From: Evernia prunastri
Taxonomy: Eukaryota > Ascomycota > Lecanoromycetes > Lecanorales > Parmeliaceae
NCBI GenBank assembly: GCA_003184365.1
Contig: NKYR01000127.1
Coordinates: forward strand, 1,103-65,102
Direction of reading: 5' to 3'
Length of the DNA: 64,000 nucleotides
Part shown: positions 63,952 through 64,000 of the stretch, piece by piece
How the letters are laid out: every line of letters begins with the position of its first letter
Numbering within the stretch: the stretch's first letter is position 1
Position numbers and translations under genes: made by a program
The notes under the pieces: generated by a model
The model's database searches: none
Seen by the model: only the letters and a program-made list of their open reading frames with translations
Told to the model about the DNA's origin: nothing

Positions 63952-64000
63952 ATTTTGCTTTATTTTCGTTTATTAATTGATTATTAAATTATAATTAAGT
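63952..64000. other. AT-rich flank after the truncated LINE
   Basis: The same AT-rich, C-poor DNA as on the left side of the insertion. No gene. Confidence 0.6.

Overview
This is nuclear DNA of a filamentous ascomycete (Pezizomycotina). The evidence is short introns (about 46-184 nt) with GT/AG ends and CTRAY-like branch points, fungus-specific families (HET, SAT4/rhodopsin-type membrane protein, Zn2Cys6 and bZIP regulators, secreted phytase-like protein, TFIID subunits of fungal type), Tad-like LINE elements and blocks of AT-rich DNA that look RIP-mutated. Leotiomycetes or Dothideomycetes would fit. The species is not identified. All exon structures were worked out by hand from splice motifs, reading phase and family resemblance.

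Layout. 1-2.0 kb: a broken HET-domain gene, then a membrane-protein remnant. 2.9-7.3 kb: housekeeping genes, namely a mitochondrial-type two-RRM protein whose start codon is split by an intron, and a divergent pair of TFIID subunits (TAF3/BTP-like and TAF7). 7.4-9.8 kb: two divergently transcribed paralogous secreted proteins with the same exon layout. 11.1-14.9 kb: a Zn2Cys6 regulator convergent with a pyruvate decarboxylase. 15.9-23.1 kb: a broken small zinc-binding protein, a secreted phytase-like protein and a bZIP regulator. 23.2-26.3 kb: repeat-rich DNA with an assembly gap (N) flanked by a 261-bp duplication. 26.3-31.2 kb: a cytochrome P450 and a seven-helix SAT4-type membrane protein. 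32.8-37.4 kb: a UbiA-family membrane enzyme divergent from a second P450, a likely two-gene terpenoid/meroterpenoid core. 38.6-41.4 kb: a peroxisomal 2-hydroxyacyl-CoA lyase ending in SKL, divergent from a disordered protein. 41.4-49.6 kb: decaying accessory genes (GH125 pseudogene, F-box-like protein, cysteine-rich protein, frameshifted adenylating enzyme).

From about 51 kb the window becomes a repeat compartment: a candidate small secreted cysteine-rich protein, a diverged minisatellite of about 1.3 kb, AT-rich DNA holding a RIP-damaged gag zinc knuckle, two short LTR-like insertions each with a perfect 5-bp target duplication, a LINE represented by overlapping contig pieces separated by single Ns, and a clean 5'-truncated second LINE with poly(A) and an 11-bp target-site duplication.

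The most interesting biology is the secreted paralogue pair (7.4-9.8 kb), where one copy has lost what looks like a whole disulfide pair, the UbiA-P450 pair with tandem repeats in its shared promoter region, and the effector-like gene at the edge of the AT-rich compartment.
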